Shown here: positions 20,857-36,037 of the stretch, in pieces
How the letters are laid out: each line of letters begins with the position of its first letter
Numbering within the stretch: the first letter of the stretch is position 1
Assembly: GCA_007449985.2 (NCBI GenBank)
Contig: VIIQ02000838.1
Coordinates: 295,850-359,849, forward strand
DNA length: 64,000 bases
Reading direction: 5' to 3'
DNA from: Desmodesmus armatus
Lineage: Eukaryota; Chlorophyta; Chlorophyceae; Sphaeropleales; Scenedesmaceae
The notes under the pieces: generated by a model
What the model saw: only the letters and a program-made list of their open reading frames with translations
What the model was told of the DNA's origin: nothing
The model's database searches: none
Made by a program: the position numbers and the translations under genes

Positions 20857-23800
20857 GGACGGCAGGGGCTGGAAGGGGCAAGGTGGGGCGTGCCTTGAAG
20901 TCTAGGATGCTGGGCATGCGCACATTTTTCTACCAGTGGCTACCTGGCATAGTCACTCGCTCCTGCACTTAGCACGGCATGGGGTGCCTTTACCTGGAGG
21001 CACAGCCAGGTTGCAGGGAGCTTCAAGCAGGCCGCAGTGTCGCTGACAAAGTCAGGAATGGGTGAGTTATGTTGGTCCAGAGTGTGCAGGGAGCTGAGTC
21101 ATTACTTGCTGGGCATTGCTTGCATGTTGGTTTGAGTTTTTTGTTTCAGGCCCATAGGTATGATCTCAGCTCTCACTGTAGATTGATGGCGGCAGTGTCT
21201 GGGCTGTCTTGTATTGAGATTATGTGCGTGGCTGGCTTGCATGCATTGACGTTTTGAAATTTTGCTATGTCTAACTGCATGACTGACAAGGTGTTGGGCT
21301 CTCTGCAGAGCTTGATGACCAGCGTGTGGTGTTGTGGATTGGTGCACTTGAAAAGTTGATATTGCCTGATGCAGCACAAGGTACTGGGTATTTACTGTGT
21401 TCAGGATTACAGGGCCTGCTGCTTTCTCAAGCACAGCCACTCACTGCATCAAGTTGATGCATCCTGCCTTGCCTGATGCTTGTCTGCCGCACCACTTGAA
21501 GTGGCACTTGCCAGCCGCCCTCTGGCTGCTTGGTTGTGTTCTGCAATGTGCGGATGCGCACACACTATTTCATAGCGCACAGCACACAGCGCTGCACATC
21601 ATGGCACATTTGCTGTACAGCACCACGCTGCACTGTGCAACACATACAGCACAGCTCAATGATGTGGCACATCATGTGTGAGGCTCGCTGATGACCGAGT
21701 CATGTTGTGCCTGTAGCAATGCATCTGAAGCTTTGGTCATGACGTCACGCATGCTCCAAAAACGCATGGGCATGGCTTCTGGGTGTCGGCGGCAAGGGCA
21801 TACATGCTGTTGGACATGCAGGCTTCCAATCAGGTGTGCGCCTGCAGCCCTACCATTGACTGTGCTTGCCGCAAGGAGGTGGAAGTGTGCACACATGACC
21901 TTGGCCTTGGCGTATGAGGGGAGCCCTTGCACATAGTTTTCAATTTACCTTTTCATTTGTGTGCTGGTCAGCAGTTGGGGGCGAAGTGAGGGGCAAGTCC
22001 CAGTCCGCCCAACAGACAACTGCTAGGACTAGCGACTATATGCTGTGTAGCAACCGACTAGGTGGGCAACGGGTTTGCTTATTCGCAAAACCATGCGCTC
22101 AAGTCCCCAAAAGCCTGGTGGTTGTTTCTTGCGTTGTTGGATGGGTTGTGCATGCATTGGATGCAACAGTTGCTCCCTCATGCCCTCAGAGTGCTCCAAG
22201 CTCATTGCATGTCTGCTACTTTCCTCCTTCCTGTATGTTGCTACCATGCCGGGCAAACAGCTCTGGTCTGCACGTTTGTTTATTTGCTGGCGGCTGTGAC
22301 CGCATGGGGGAAGGCTTGGCAATCCATTTGTTGAGGCTCCCAGAGCCTGGCAGGCTCCCGTGATTTTTGCTATCTTAGCTAAGTGAATGACTCAAGTTGA
22401 CCTATTCTTGTAGGCAGGACTGCTTTCTGGCTCTCAGGGACAGTGCCACTGACGCCGGGCGCACTGAGAAGGCTGACACACTCCAGTGGTGTGGCCTACT
22501 GTGTTGAATGTGTACATTAGGCATTGGTTGCTGTAATGGGTTCTGTGAAGGCCGTGTGCAGTCCGACTAGGCTAGTAGTGGCAGGGCACCTGCGTATTCC
22601 TATGCGAGTGTAAACTAGTGCATGCTGGGTTGCCCTGACCTTTTTTGTCACATGGACCTGTGGCCGTCACTGTTGCAACGCACTGATGCGTGACCCTTGT
22701 GTGTGCTCATGTGTGACACACATGGGCAGCTTACGGGTACGCGTTTGTCCTGCCAGCGGCTTGACTTGTGGGTGGAAGAGTCTGGCTATGTGCGCTTGCT
22801 GCCGCAGTGGCACTGGAGCCGTCTATCACAGAGGACACAGTCACATCTATGCTGCACTTGTGGGTGACATCACTGATGTGTGGCGCACATGTTTTTTCTC
22901 AGTTGGCTGGCACAACATGGGCTTGCAAGGCTACCCGGGCAGCGGGCCCCGCTGGCACCCGGGGTGCCTGCCTTCTTTGTTGTAGAGGGTGAAAGGCAAG
23001 TTGCTCGCCGAGTGATAGTACTTGCAGCGGTGGCCCACGCAGTGCGTGAAAATGGCGTTTTGAGGCCTGACAAGTAGACAGCCGCTCAGCTGTGTTTGAA
23101 TCATAGGACCGGCTCCTAGCATTGGCAGCCAGCGGCGACCGATGAGCCAGCCTGGCTCACCATGCATGTTGTGACATGCACTGCAAGTTGACACGCCCCC
23201 CCCCCCCCCGATGTCACGTGGGGGCTTCTCTGTGCTGTATGCGCCACACTTTTTGAGACATCCTTGCAAACGTCTTCATTGTGCCATGACGAAGGATATG
23301 TAAGCAACAACTCGCCCAGTACAGTTTTTGCTTTCTGTAAGGTATCACTGACCGACAGTACATCAGGTCTCTTCGCCTCAGGCACTGCCTGAGTCAGGCT
23401 GATTGCACCATGTATCTGCCGCCCCCCTCCCCCTTTCAAAGCAGCACTGCCAGGTGGTCGTGCTCAGCGCCTTTCACTTTGTTGCTGGACTCAGGCTGTA
23501 TAAGAAGGCTTTCAAAGCTGGCTGTCTGCAGGGGGTACTGCCACTGGCACCACCCCTTTGTGTGCAACCCATATGGTTCAACCTTGGGCCAAGGGCAGTG
23601 CAATTGACACACGTTATGCTGGAGTGAGGCAGTACTGCCCTCAGTAACACAGCCAACAAAGTCAACCACGTGGACGCTAGCCATACTGCAAGCTTGTACA
23701 AATGTAGTCTGCTTGTGTCTACTTGGCATCTTCCCCAATCATGTAGTGGGTGATGTTGTGCCAGTGAGGCAGTCAGCTTGACAAGCACTGCTTGTCAGCG

Positions 23801-23873
23801 GCTGACAAACCGTGGGACATGCACAGCTTCATTCGTTAAAATTCCAAAAAACATGCCACAAACGCATCTTCAC
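20857..23873. other. Intergenic region between kinase and GH9 genes, no gene recognised
   Basis: Three kilobases between the stop codons of two convergent genes (kinase +, GH9 -). Frames are short, rich in Cys, His and Trp, and lack recognisable motifs or phase-matched exon pairs. A C10 tract lies near 23199-23209. I see no tRNA-like or rRNA-like segment, though a short non-coding RNA could be missed by eye. Confidence 0.45.
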
Positions 23874-27645
<3,772 letters not shown>

Positions 27646-27994
27646 GTTTGGTTTTATAGTAGCTATAAGTCACTGTATCTTGTGCATCGTCGCCTTTTCA
27701 GGCTGTTTGGGCGTGACAAATTTCTGTCAGTCACTTCGACTCCCAAAGGGCCCTGTTGAGCGGCCCAGCATCCAGCTTAACGTCACAGAAACACTCACTG
27801 CATTATTCTAAAGCTCAAACCGCGCAAGGGGCCAGAACCCTTGAGCTTGCAGTTCTGAACCAACTTTTGAAAAGCAGGACTTCTTCTGACTGATCCAACC
27901 AGATTGTCCAGCAAGTCATCAAGGCAAGTTTTGATCAATTGAGTGGCAGTAGCCGTTCAGCTTGTTGGGGGATCCTAGCAGTTGTGCAGTTGTC
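27646..27994. promoter_or_regulatory. Divergent promoter region, GH9 (-) and AT-hook gene (+)
   Basis: About 350 bases separate the two start codons. No TATA box or known element could be assigned. Its role is inferred from the back-to-back gene arrangement. Confidence 0.4.
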
Positions 27995-30900
27995 ATGAAG
28001 CAGCCTGGCCTGGGCCTGTCCGCGTTCAGCCTTCCAAAGCTGAAACGCGATGTTGCTGCAAAGCTCAACACATCCACCAGCTCACGTGATGCGGGGCAGC
28101 ATGGCGTTCCATCAGCAGCTGCTGCAGCGAACGACAGCAAGGCTCAGCAACAGCAGCAGACTGATGCAGACACAGAGGCACTGCCCGCAGACGAAAACAT
28201 AGACCCCTCATCTCCACTCCTGAAACAGGCAGCAGCATCAGCAGCTGCTGCCAAGGCAGCCCCAGCCAGCAAGCCAGCCACGGCCAGGAAGGGAAGGCGA
28301 GCCAAGCAGACCCGCGTCAGCGAGCAGCACACAGTGTACTATGACGCCCTGGGCTCTCCAGACGATGCCAGTGCGCGTACGCAGCAGAAGCACTCCCGCT
28401 TTGCAGCTGCTGCAGCAGCGCCTGCATCAGTACACAGCAAGCCCTCCAAGCAATCAGCAGCAGCAGCTATGGATGGAGATGCAGGCACAGGTGAGATCCA
28501 CCACAGAAGCTGCATGTGCGCCTGTGTCAAACATGTCAACTATTCCTTGCCTAATTTTTTGTCCAATTGGACACATGCACACGCTTGGCAAACACCATCT
28601 GTCCTCCCCTCATGGTCACTGAAAAGCCTGTCCCGCCCCCTGTATGTTCTGCTACCTTCTCTTTCCACCAGGTGGGCCATCCTCACTTAATGAACAGGAG
28701 ATGTTTGCAACTCAACCAGAGCCCATGGACGAAGATGACCCCTTCAGCAGCTGTGCTGGGGCCGCAGCTGCCACAGACGCACCCATCCCAACCACAGGCA
28801 AAGCCAAGACCCCAGCCGCCGCAACAGCAGCCGGCCGCAAGCATGCCAAAACAACACAGCAGCAGCAGGACAAGGAGCTCCCCCTGCCTAGGCTCCCATC
28901 CTCCCAGCAGCAGCAGGCAACCAGGAAGCAGGCAGCCTCCGAGGCCGAAGCACACACAGCACCAGACCAGCAGCAGCAGCACAAGAGAGCGGCAGGCAGC
29001 TCACGGCCACGCAACGCTGCTGCACAAGCAGTTGCAGATGCCGCTGCCATGGCCCTGGACGAGCCCGACTCCGACAGGGACAGTGATGAGGCCGCAGGAC
29101 AGGGCGGCAGTCAGGAGCCACTACGGGATGGCAAGCAGATCTTCAAGTGAGCTGCTGTGCAGTGGCTGCTGCTGATGTTTGTTGTGGGTGTTGGTGCCGC
29201 AGGCTGGGCCGATGAGCTGGCTGTGCTGTGCAGTTGTCAACCCTCAGCACACAGCCTGTGGGTGTGAGCCTTGTGCCTGCCTGCATCGGCCTTACTCACC
29301 TGCTGCCATCTCGCCCACCTGCTGCACCCTTGCCTGATATGCCCTTCCCTGCGACGTCATTGCCTTCTGCAGTCACCTCCCTGCCGGCCTGCCTGCTGCA
29401 CCTTTCCCCCCAAACCGTGCTGGCTACTTTTCACCTCCCTGTGTGTCTGCCTGCCAGCCTTGGCTGTGAGCCTGCAACCTTGCCTTCCTCTCATGCACCT
29501 GCCTGCCCATCGTTCCCCCCAAGGCCTTTGTGATGCTGGTACACCTAGCTTGAGGCAGCATCGCGCCTGAACTCCCGCGGTCTCACCCACCCGCCTGCCT
29601 CCCCGCCTGGCTAACTGCTTGCCTGGCCCAACCCCATGCCTGCCGTCATACAGCGACATGAAGCAGCTGGTCGGGGATGCTGCAGTCGCATTCATCCCGC
29701 CTGTCTTGCTGCCTGCCTTTTGTCATACCGTGCCCAATTCTGATGCCTGCCTGCCATGCCCATGTGTCTGCTGTCCTGCAGGTACATGAAGCAGCTTGCT
29801 GAGGATGCTGCAGCCGCATCCACCCCGCCCGCCTTACTGTCTGCCTTCTAACCTACCGTGCTGTTCATCACCTTCGTGCCTGCAACACAGCAGCTGGCTG
29901 ATAATGCTGCAGTCGCATCCACCCCACACGTCTTACTGCCTGCCAGCTTACCTACCATGTCGTTCAGTACCTGCCTGCCTGCCATGCCCACACGCCTGCT
30001 GTCCTGCAGGTACATGATGCAGCTGGCTGGGGATGCAGCAGTCGCACCCACCTCACCCACCTTGCTGTCTGCCTTCTCGCGTACTGTGCCAACTTCCGAT
30101 GCTTGCCTGCCACACAGCAGCTGGCCGAGATTGCTTCAGTCGCATCCACCCCACACGGCTTGCCGCCTGCCGTCCTACCTACCATGTCGTTCAGTACCTG
30201 CCTGCCTGCTTGCCATGCCCACGTGCCTGCTGTCCTGCAGGTACATGAAGCAGCTGGCTGAGGATGCTGCACGTCGCATCCACCCCGCCCGCCTTGCTGC
30301 CTGCCTTCTCGCCTTCCGTGCCATTTTTGCAAATGCCTGCCTGCCATGCCCATGTGCGTGCTGTCCTGCAGGTACATGAAGCAGCTGGCTGAGGATTCTG
30401 CAGTCGCATCCAACCCTCCCCTCGCCTTGTTGTGTGGCCGTACCATACCTACCATGCCGTCCGTGCCATGCCCACGTGCCTGCTGTTCTGCAGGTACATG
30501 AAGCAGCTGGCTGAGGATGCTGCAGTTGCATCCATCCAGGGCCCCTGATGTATCTCAACCTTCTTGACTTCTGTCCCATTTTCCACCACCTGATTGCCAT
30601 GCCATGCTGTCCTGCAGGTACATGCAACAGCTGGCTGAGGATGCTGCAGTCTCGTCTACTGCACCTGCGTCGCTGCCTGCCAAATTACCCACTATGCCCT
30701 GCACCAACTGCCTGCCTGCTGTCCTGCAAGTACATAAGGATGCCGTCGTCTCATTCACCCCCACACACCTTGGTGCCTGCTGGCTTACTTACCGTGTGCT
30801 GCATCAACTGCCATGCCATGCTGTCCTGCAGGTACATGAAGCAGCTGGCTGAGGATGCTGCAGTTGTATTGACACCCCCTCTGACCCCCTTGCTGCCTGT

Positions 30901-33900
30901 TGGCTTATGTACCGTGTCGTGCATCAACTGCCTGCCTGCTTAACACACTGAATATCACATTGTTCCTGAGCACATTTTGTACCCCACCCCCCATAATGAA
31001 AACACAGTGAAAAGCACCCCACGCGCGTGCTGTCCTGCAGGTACATGAAGCAGCTGGCTGCGGCTTCTTGCCTGCCGTGCCACTTTCCAAGGTCGCATTC
31101 ACCCAGCCTGCCTGCCACGCCCACGCGCGTGCTGTCCTGCAGGTACATGAAGCAGCTGGCTGAGGATGCTGCAGAGCTGCTGCCGCAGGACGACGCAGAG
31201 GGTGGCAGGAAGCGGGGCAGGGGCAGGCCCAAGAAGGACATGCGGCTGGTGGACGCACTGCACCAGAGCTGGCAGGGCAAGGTGGGCTGCTGCTGTCCCT
31301 GCTGCTGCTGTTGCTGAATGTCCAGGGTGTGAGGCTCCAGTCTCTCTCTCTGCCATCCTGCAAATAATAGGAACGCACACAGTCAGTCAGCTCGACAGAC
31401 AGGGGGGAGAGGTTCACACCCCATGGCTTGACGCAGTGCACCAGAGCTGGCAGGGCAAGGTGGGCTTTCATTTCTGGGGAATGGAAGTTGGGAGGTTGTA
31501 GTAAACTACTATATCTCTTACCGCCTTGGAACAGTGCTTTGTTGCTGCGCAGCCCCATGCTGAGTCTCTGGCCTCCAAACATATGGAGACCATGCGCTGC
31601 CATGTTTGTTTGCTGTTTAGTGGACGCACTGCACCGGGGAAATGCAGTGCTGAGGCAGTCACAAAACATTATGTAATGTAACCGAGGTCAGCCAGTTTTT
31701 GTGTTGCTGCAGGTGGCAGAGGCTGCACATTGCTGGTCAAGAGGGCTTGCGCTTTTATGATGGTCGACATTTTGCTGTGCTGCTCTGTGCTGTGCTGTGC
31801 TGCGCTGTGCTGTGTTGTGCTGTGTGCAGAGCTACTACGAGCGCCTGCAGGAGATCACCCTGCAGGAGATGCAGCAGGAAGAGGAGGAGCAGACGCTGCA
31901 TGCAGACGACACCCTGCCCTCGCTGGCTCTGCAGTACAGCCCCTCATCGGAGCAGCAGGCAGCGGCACTGGCCGGCAGCAAGCCTGCGGCCGGCACTGTA
32001 GCGGCAGCTGTCGGCAGCGGCACAGGGGCTGCTGCTGCTGCTGCTGCTGCAGGGCCAGCAGGAGGACCAACCAGCAGGCAAAAGACAGCAGCAGGAGCGG
32101 CAGTGGCGAGGGCTGGCAGCAGCGGCGACACAGCAGCGGGTGGCCGCAAGCGCAGGACTGCGAGGCAGGGGCGAGCTGCTGCCGGGAAGGGCCTGGCTGC
32201 AGAAGAGGGCGAGGACGTCTGCATGGAGGGGGTGGATGCTTCAGCATATGGGGCAGAGGGTGAGGGCCAGGCAGGGTCAGGGGGCCCTGACGGTCAGGAC
32301 GCTGCTGCTGTTGCTGCCGCGGTTGTGAAGGGCCCGAGCAGCAAGCGCCGTGCAACGCTGGCAGCACCCGCGGCGGCGGCTGCTGCGGCAGCAGTGGCTG
32401 GCAGCAGCAGGCAGGGCCGCCGCACCACCATGGCCCCTGCAGGCAGAGCTGCTGCAGCCGCCGCTGCCGCAGCAGCAGCTAAGAGCCCCTTGCCTGGTGC
32501 GCGGCCCAGCAGCAGCCGGCTGGTGGGGGCGCTGGGGTGGGATGGCACACCTGCTGCGGCAGCAGTACCTGCCGGCCTTGCGGACCGGCCGCCGTTCACT
32601 GTCGGCGGCCCGGCGACCGGGGTGCTGGTGTTGGTGGTGCTGCTGCTGGCGGGGTTGGTGCGGGCGGAGCTGCTGCTGCTGCTGCTGGGACTGTGAAGGC
32701 TGACAGGGGGGCGCTGCAGAAGCTGCAGGCGGCTTTTGATGCAAAGTGTGAGGAGCTGATGGGTGTGAGGGACCAACTGAAAGAGAGCCAGGTGAGAAGG
32801 GAGGGGGTTGGTGGTGGTGCAGGAGGATGGGTTGGTGTGTTTGATACGTGCCGGTCAGTTTTATACTGGCCATGGTTGCTTGCTTGAAAGGCAGGGGAGA
32901 GGGTACCCAGCTGCAAGTGCCTGGCTGAGAGTGACAACAAGTGGTCTGTGTCAGAACCAGAACGTTCATCCACGCGCACAACCCCGATCCCTGTTCCTGC
33001 TGCACTCAACATCACCACATCAAAATACATCACTTTGCCCTGGTCCTGTGCAGGAGGTGGTGTCCCGCCTGCGGCAGGATGTGAAGGCGCACCCCAAGGC
33101 GCTGCAGCAGTTGGAGAAGCAGCGGCAGGCGCTGGAGAAGAAGCTGGATGGGGCGGGACGCAAGGAGGCAGCACTGCAGCGCGATAACGAAGCTCTGCAG
33201 GTAGCGATGATGGTGGTGTGTGTGTGTGGGGGGGGGGTGTCCATGCCCACCCAACTCGATGGAAGCAGTCACCACTTTAGCAGGCTGCGTCCACTTGAAA
33301 TGGGTTTAGCATAGCTCAACAGCTGCCGTGTACGTTGAGCATCGGTCAGATTTTTACGCAGGTGCCTGGGTGGCTCAAAACGAAATTGAACCAGCCTGTG
33401 GCTTGCTGTGCTGCAGGAGCGCCTGAGCAAGCAGGATGAGGAGAAGGCCGCACTGCAGGAGCAGGTGCGCAGGCCCCTGTAGCGTGTACAGGGCATTACC
33501 TGGCCTCGGCTTCAGAGGAAGCCGACTGCACCTGGGACTATTCCTATTCCTATTCCTATTACATAGCATTGGGGAAAGGCAAGCAAATGCCGGGGGCGGA
33601 GTTCTGGTTTTCGAAGGTTGACGGGGAGTCGGGCAGCGCAGCTGTACTGATTCTCGACAGGGCACGTGCAGGGGGGGGGGGGGCTCCCTTCAAGGCTGGT
33701 TGCAACATGCAGGTGGTGCCTGATGCCTTGCGGTCGCGATAGTACAGTCCGCAGTGTGTGTGTGGGGGGGGGGGGTGCAGCAGCTGCTTGGCGAGGTATG
33801 TCGCTGCATTGGGGTCAAGCTGCATCAGCTGGTAGAGCTGCGTCAGAGTCGGGGAAAACTTGTGGCAGGCGGACACAGGTCTGCATCATCGCAGTGTGAG

Positions 33901-34187
33901 CAGTTGTCCGGGCTTATGCACTCATTGCTCATATGCATGGTGGCTGGATTCTCTATGAGGATCGCTGTAGTAGCTGGTATCGCCACATCAGCTTTCATCA
34001 GCTAATGATCCCTGTTGTGTGCCATCCTGTTGCTGTGCTGCAGCTGTCAAAGTCTGAGCGTGATGTGAAGGGGCTGCGGTTGAAGCTGAAGCAGGCAGCT
34101 GCTAAGCTGGAGAAGGCCCAGGCCTTGGGCAGCAAGCTGCAGGAGTTGGGAGTGGGCTTGGTGGCAGATACACAGCCGGTGGAGTGA
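27995..34187 (+). CDS. AT-hook, low-complexity, coiled-coil protein of unknown function
   Basis: Not assigned to a family. Exons: 27995-28490, 28672-29146, 31143-31281, 31830-32791, 33054-33200, 33417-33464, 34044-34187; a 15-base micro-exon at 33781-33795 is possible. The N-terminus (MKQPGLGLSAFSLPKLKRDV) is followed by Ala/Gln/Lys-rich, basic, probably disordered sequence. Exon 3 carries an AT-hook-like core in RKRGRGRPKKD, suggesting minor-groove DNA binding. Exon 4 is poly-Ala with basic patches. Exons 5 to the end form a coiled coil of about 100 residues (LRQDVKAHPKALQQLEKQRQ, LSKSERDVKGLRLKLKQ). The layout suggests a chromatin or chromosome structural protein; this is inference. Exon 4 is 962 bases where phase demands a multiple of three: the frame shifts near 32600, so an indel or a small unseen intron is present. 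The long intron at 29147-31142 is filled with copies of the exon-3 start. Confidence 0.68.
29645..31172 (+). repeat. About thirteen tandem copies of an exon start (YMKQLAEDAA unit)
   Basis: CTGTCCTGCAG followed by GTACATGAAGCAGCTGGCTG, which is a splice acceptor plus the start of AT-hook exon 3, is repeated every 105-200 bases. Copies lie near 29655, 29781, 29888, 30010, 30113, 30240, 30372, 30493, 30618, 30728, 30832, 31040 and 31143. Only the last continues into the AT-hook sequence. Several copies keep a perfect acceptor and open YMKQLAEDAA frame before running into intron-like pyrimidine-rich sequence. Copies near 29888 and 30113 have lost the GTACATGA part. Confidence 0.92.
31234..31650 (+). 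repeat. Copies of an AT-hook gene exon end in the next intron
   Basis: The exon-3 end, GCACCAGAGCTGGCAGGGCA followed by an AGGTGGGC donor (31260-31287), recurs at 31438-31465 with the donor intact. A shorter relic, GTGGACGCACTGCACC, is at about 31620-31635, matching 31249-31264. Confidence 0.8.
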
Positions 34188-34503
34188 GGAGCTCACTTCT
34201 GTTGTGGCGTTGAGATGCTGAGGAGGCCCCTAAGGGTGCCTGCTGTTGGCAATACGGTTGGCACTGATGCTGGCGGCCGGAGGCTTTGGTTGCACATCTG
34301 TCATTGGGTCAAATCAGGTTGACGTTGTGGTTACGGCGCTGCAGAGTCTGACGCCCTGACAGGGCGTTGTGCGCACGGGCTTGTCTGGTGACTGTTGGCA
34401 CCTATCGGCTGCTATTGGTCCTACGGCCCGGCAAGTTTGCAATACTTACTCAGCACTGCCGCTGTGAGATCTATTGTGCGATCATCAGTCATCTCACACA
34501 GAC
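34188..34503. other. Short spacer upstream of the WW-domain gene
   Basis: About 316 bases between the AT-hook gene stop and the WW-gene ATG, same strand. It should hold one 3' UTR and one promoter. No defined motif was recognised. Confidence 0.35.
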
Positions 34504-36037
34504 ATGGCCCTCAGACGCTGCTTGCAGCCATGGCTGCAACAGAACATGTATTTGTTAGAGCAGAGAGTACCACAGGCAGCCTGGTCATACTCATCCACCC
34601 CCAGCAAACCAGAGCAGCAGCAGGGGAACCAGGACAAACCACAGCAGCCTGTTCCGGAGACACAGCAACCGCAGGCCTCGTCAGCTGCCGCACCTCCACA
34701 GAAAACAACGTCAGATACGCTCACAACAGCAGCTCCACGGCCCAAGGCAGAAGAGGAGTGGACGGAAGTGGTTGATGAAAAGTCTGGGCAGACGTACTAC
34801 TGGAACGAGAAAACAGGTTGGCCTTCAGGCTGTGCTGGGTTTCAGCAGCTGCGAAGATATATTATGCAGCAGGGTTCAGTCAACATGCATCTGTTGTGTT
34901 GTGTTCTTCTAAGCAATGGCCAGCCTGGCACATCTGGCGCATGTAGCGGCACCAGCAGTGGGCATAGCAGCTGGCTGTTGTAGCGCCTGTGATGCCTCAG
35001 GCCTATGATACCACTGAAAGAGGTTCCCCGAGTAGCAGACAAAGGGGTCTGCACCCAACCACGAAAAGCTTCCCCCATGCCCAGCTCCTTCAGCACAGAC
35101 ACCAAACAACATGATGTCTGTGTTGAAGGCGCTGGGCATGGGGGAAGCTTTTTGTGGTTGAGTGCAGACCCTTTTGTCTGCTACTCGGGCCCGGGTGTGC
35201 ATGAATGCCCCAACGCACCCCTGCCTCAAAGAGCCTAGGAAAAAAAGTACTCATTCATACTTCTCCTTTGCAAGGCTCTTCGAGGCAGGGGTGCTTTGTG
35301 GCATGATGCAAGTGCGCCAGGCCTCTGCCCCAACAATACAACCTGCTTGCGTGAATGGAGCAGGTGGATTCCACTTGTTGAGCAAGCACAAGTTTCAGCG
35401 GCCAATGCAATGACAAGGCTATCGTAACAGCTGCAGTTGTGCATACCTGAGGTCAGTTTGCATGCCCAACTTTCCCAGGTGAAACTACTGATTTGGGAGA
35501 GCCGCGGCCCAAGACGCGTTTCCGGGACCAAGAGTGGGAGCAGGCAGCCAAGCAGGGGCCCTTCCAGGAGGGTTGGAGGTAAGGGAGGCAATGCAACCAG
35601 GCTGCATCGGCATGTTGGCCCACTTCAGGCCATGGTTGAGAGCAGCTGCTGCCACTTGTACCCCTGTGCTTATAGGCGTGTGTTGGGCCGCGCCATGCCC
35701 TACACCTGTCAACGTGCCAGCAGCACTTTACAACACTACTGGCACCTGCAACGTGCTGCTGGTGTCTTTGTGCGTTGGATCTGTCTTTCTGGCAGGCCAT
35801 GTATGTTTTCTTTGTGCTTTACAAGTTGTACGTCCTTGTGCTGTTTGCGTCTGGTCAGTTTTTCTGGCAGGCCTCATGTCTGTCGTTTGTGCTTAACATT
35901 TTGTACGTCCCTTGGTCCCTCTGCTGTGATGTTCCTGCTGCAGGGAGCCCCCAGGTCGTGACCACACCTACTTCTACTCCGTGGTGGGCGTGGCCATTGG
36001 TGTGGCAGCGGGATGGTTCACACAGTACTTGCATTGA
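34504..36037 (+). CDS. WW-domain protein with C-terminal membrane segment
   Basis: Small protein of 168 residues in three exons: 34504-34816, 35479-35578, 35944-36037, phase-consistent. The N-terminus (MALRRCLQPWLQQNMYLLEQ) is Arg-containing, Gln-rich and lacks acids until Glu-19, which fits a mitochondrial presequence. A Gln/Pro/Ser linker leads to one WW domain: EEEWTEVVDEKSGQTYYWNE completed across the intron by KTGETTDLGEPRP. The usual second Trp of WW domains (TxW) is replaced by Asp, so peptide binding may be altered. After a charged stretch (RFRDQEWEQAAKQGPF) comes a single membrane segment (YSVVGVAIGVAAGWFTQYLH) at the C-terminus. Likely an organelle membrane-anchored WW protein of the type seen in plants; function unknown. 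The first intron contains two hairpins and starts with a weak donor (GTTGGC). A TGTAA at 36204 may be the poly(A) signal. Confidence 0.8.
35028..35190. repeat. Near-perfect 76-base-arm hairpin in the WW-gene intron
   Basis: CGAGTAGCAGACAAAGGGGT (from about 35029) pairs with ACCCTTTTGTCTGCTACTCG (to about 35189). Pairing continues through AAGCTTCCCCCATGCCCAGC to a loop of about 10 bases near 35107-35113. Only a handful of mismatches are visible along the arms, so the hairpin is either recent or kept by selection. Confidence 0.9.
35211..35297. repeat. Second adjacent hairpin in the WW-gene intron
   Basis: GCACCCCTGCCTCAAAGAGC (about 35215-35234) pairs with GCTCTTCGAGGCAGGGGTGC (about 35276-35295), with a loop of roughly 40 bases. 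It lies directly next to the larger hairpin, so the intron could fold into two stems. Confidence 0.85.
35780..35920. repeat. Tandem duplication within the second WW-gene intron
   Basis: A unit with TTTCTGGCAGGCC...TTTGTGCTT...TTGTACGTCC occurs at about 35787-35844 and again at about 35861-35911. It is purely intronic and does not include exon sequence. Confidence 0.6.

Noticed and set aside
29858..30455. Cys/Pro-rich and Ala/Ser-rich frames on both strands
   Set aside because: They are translations of the intronic exon-start array, not of independent genes.
29645..31172. CRISPR-like repeat array
   Set aside because: Repeats include a eukaryotic splice acceptor and exon coding sequence, spacers are related to each other, and no cas genes are present.
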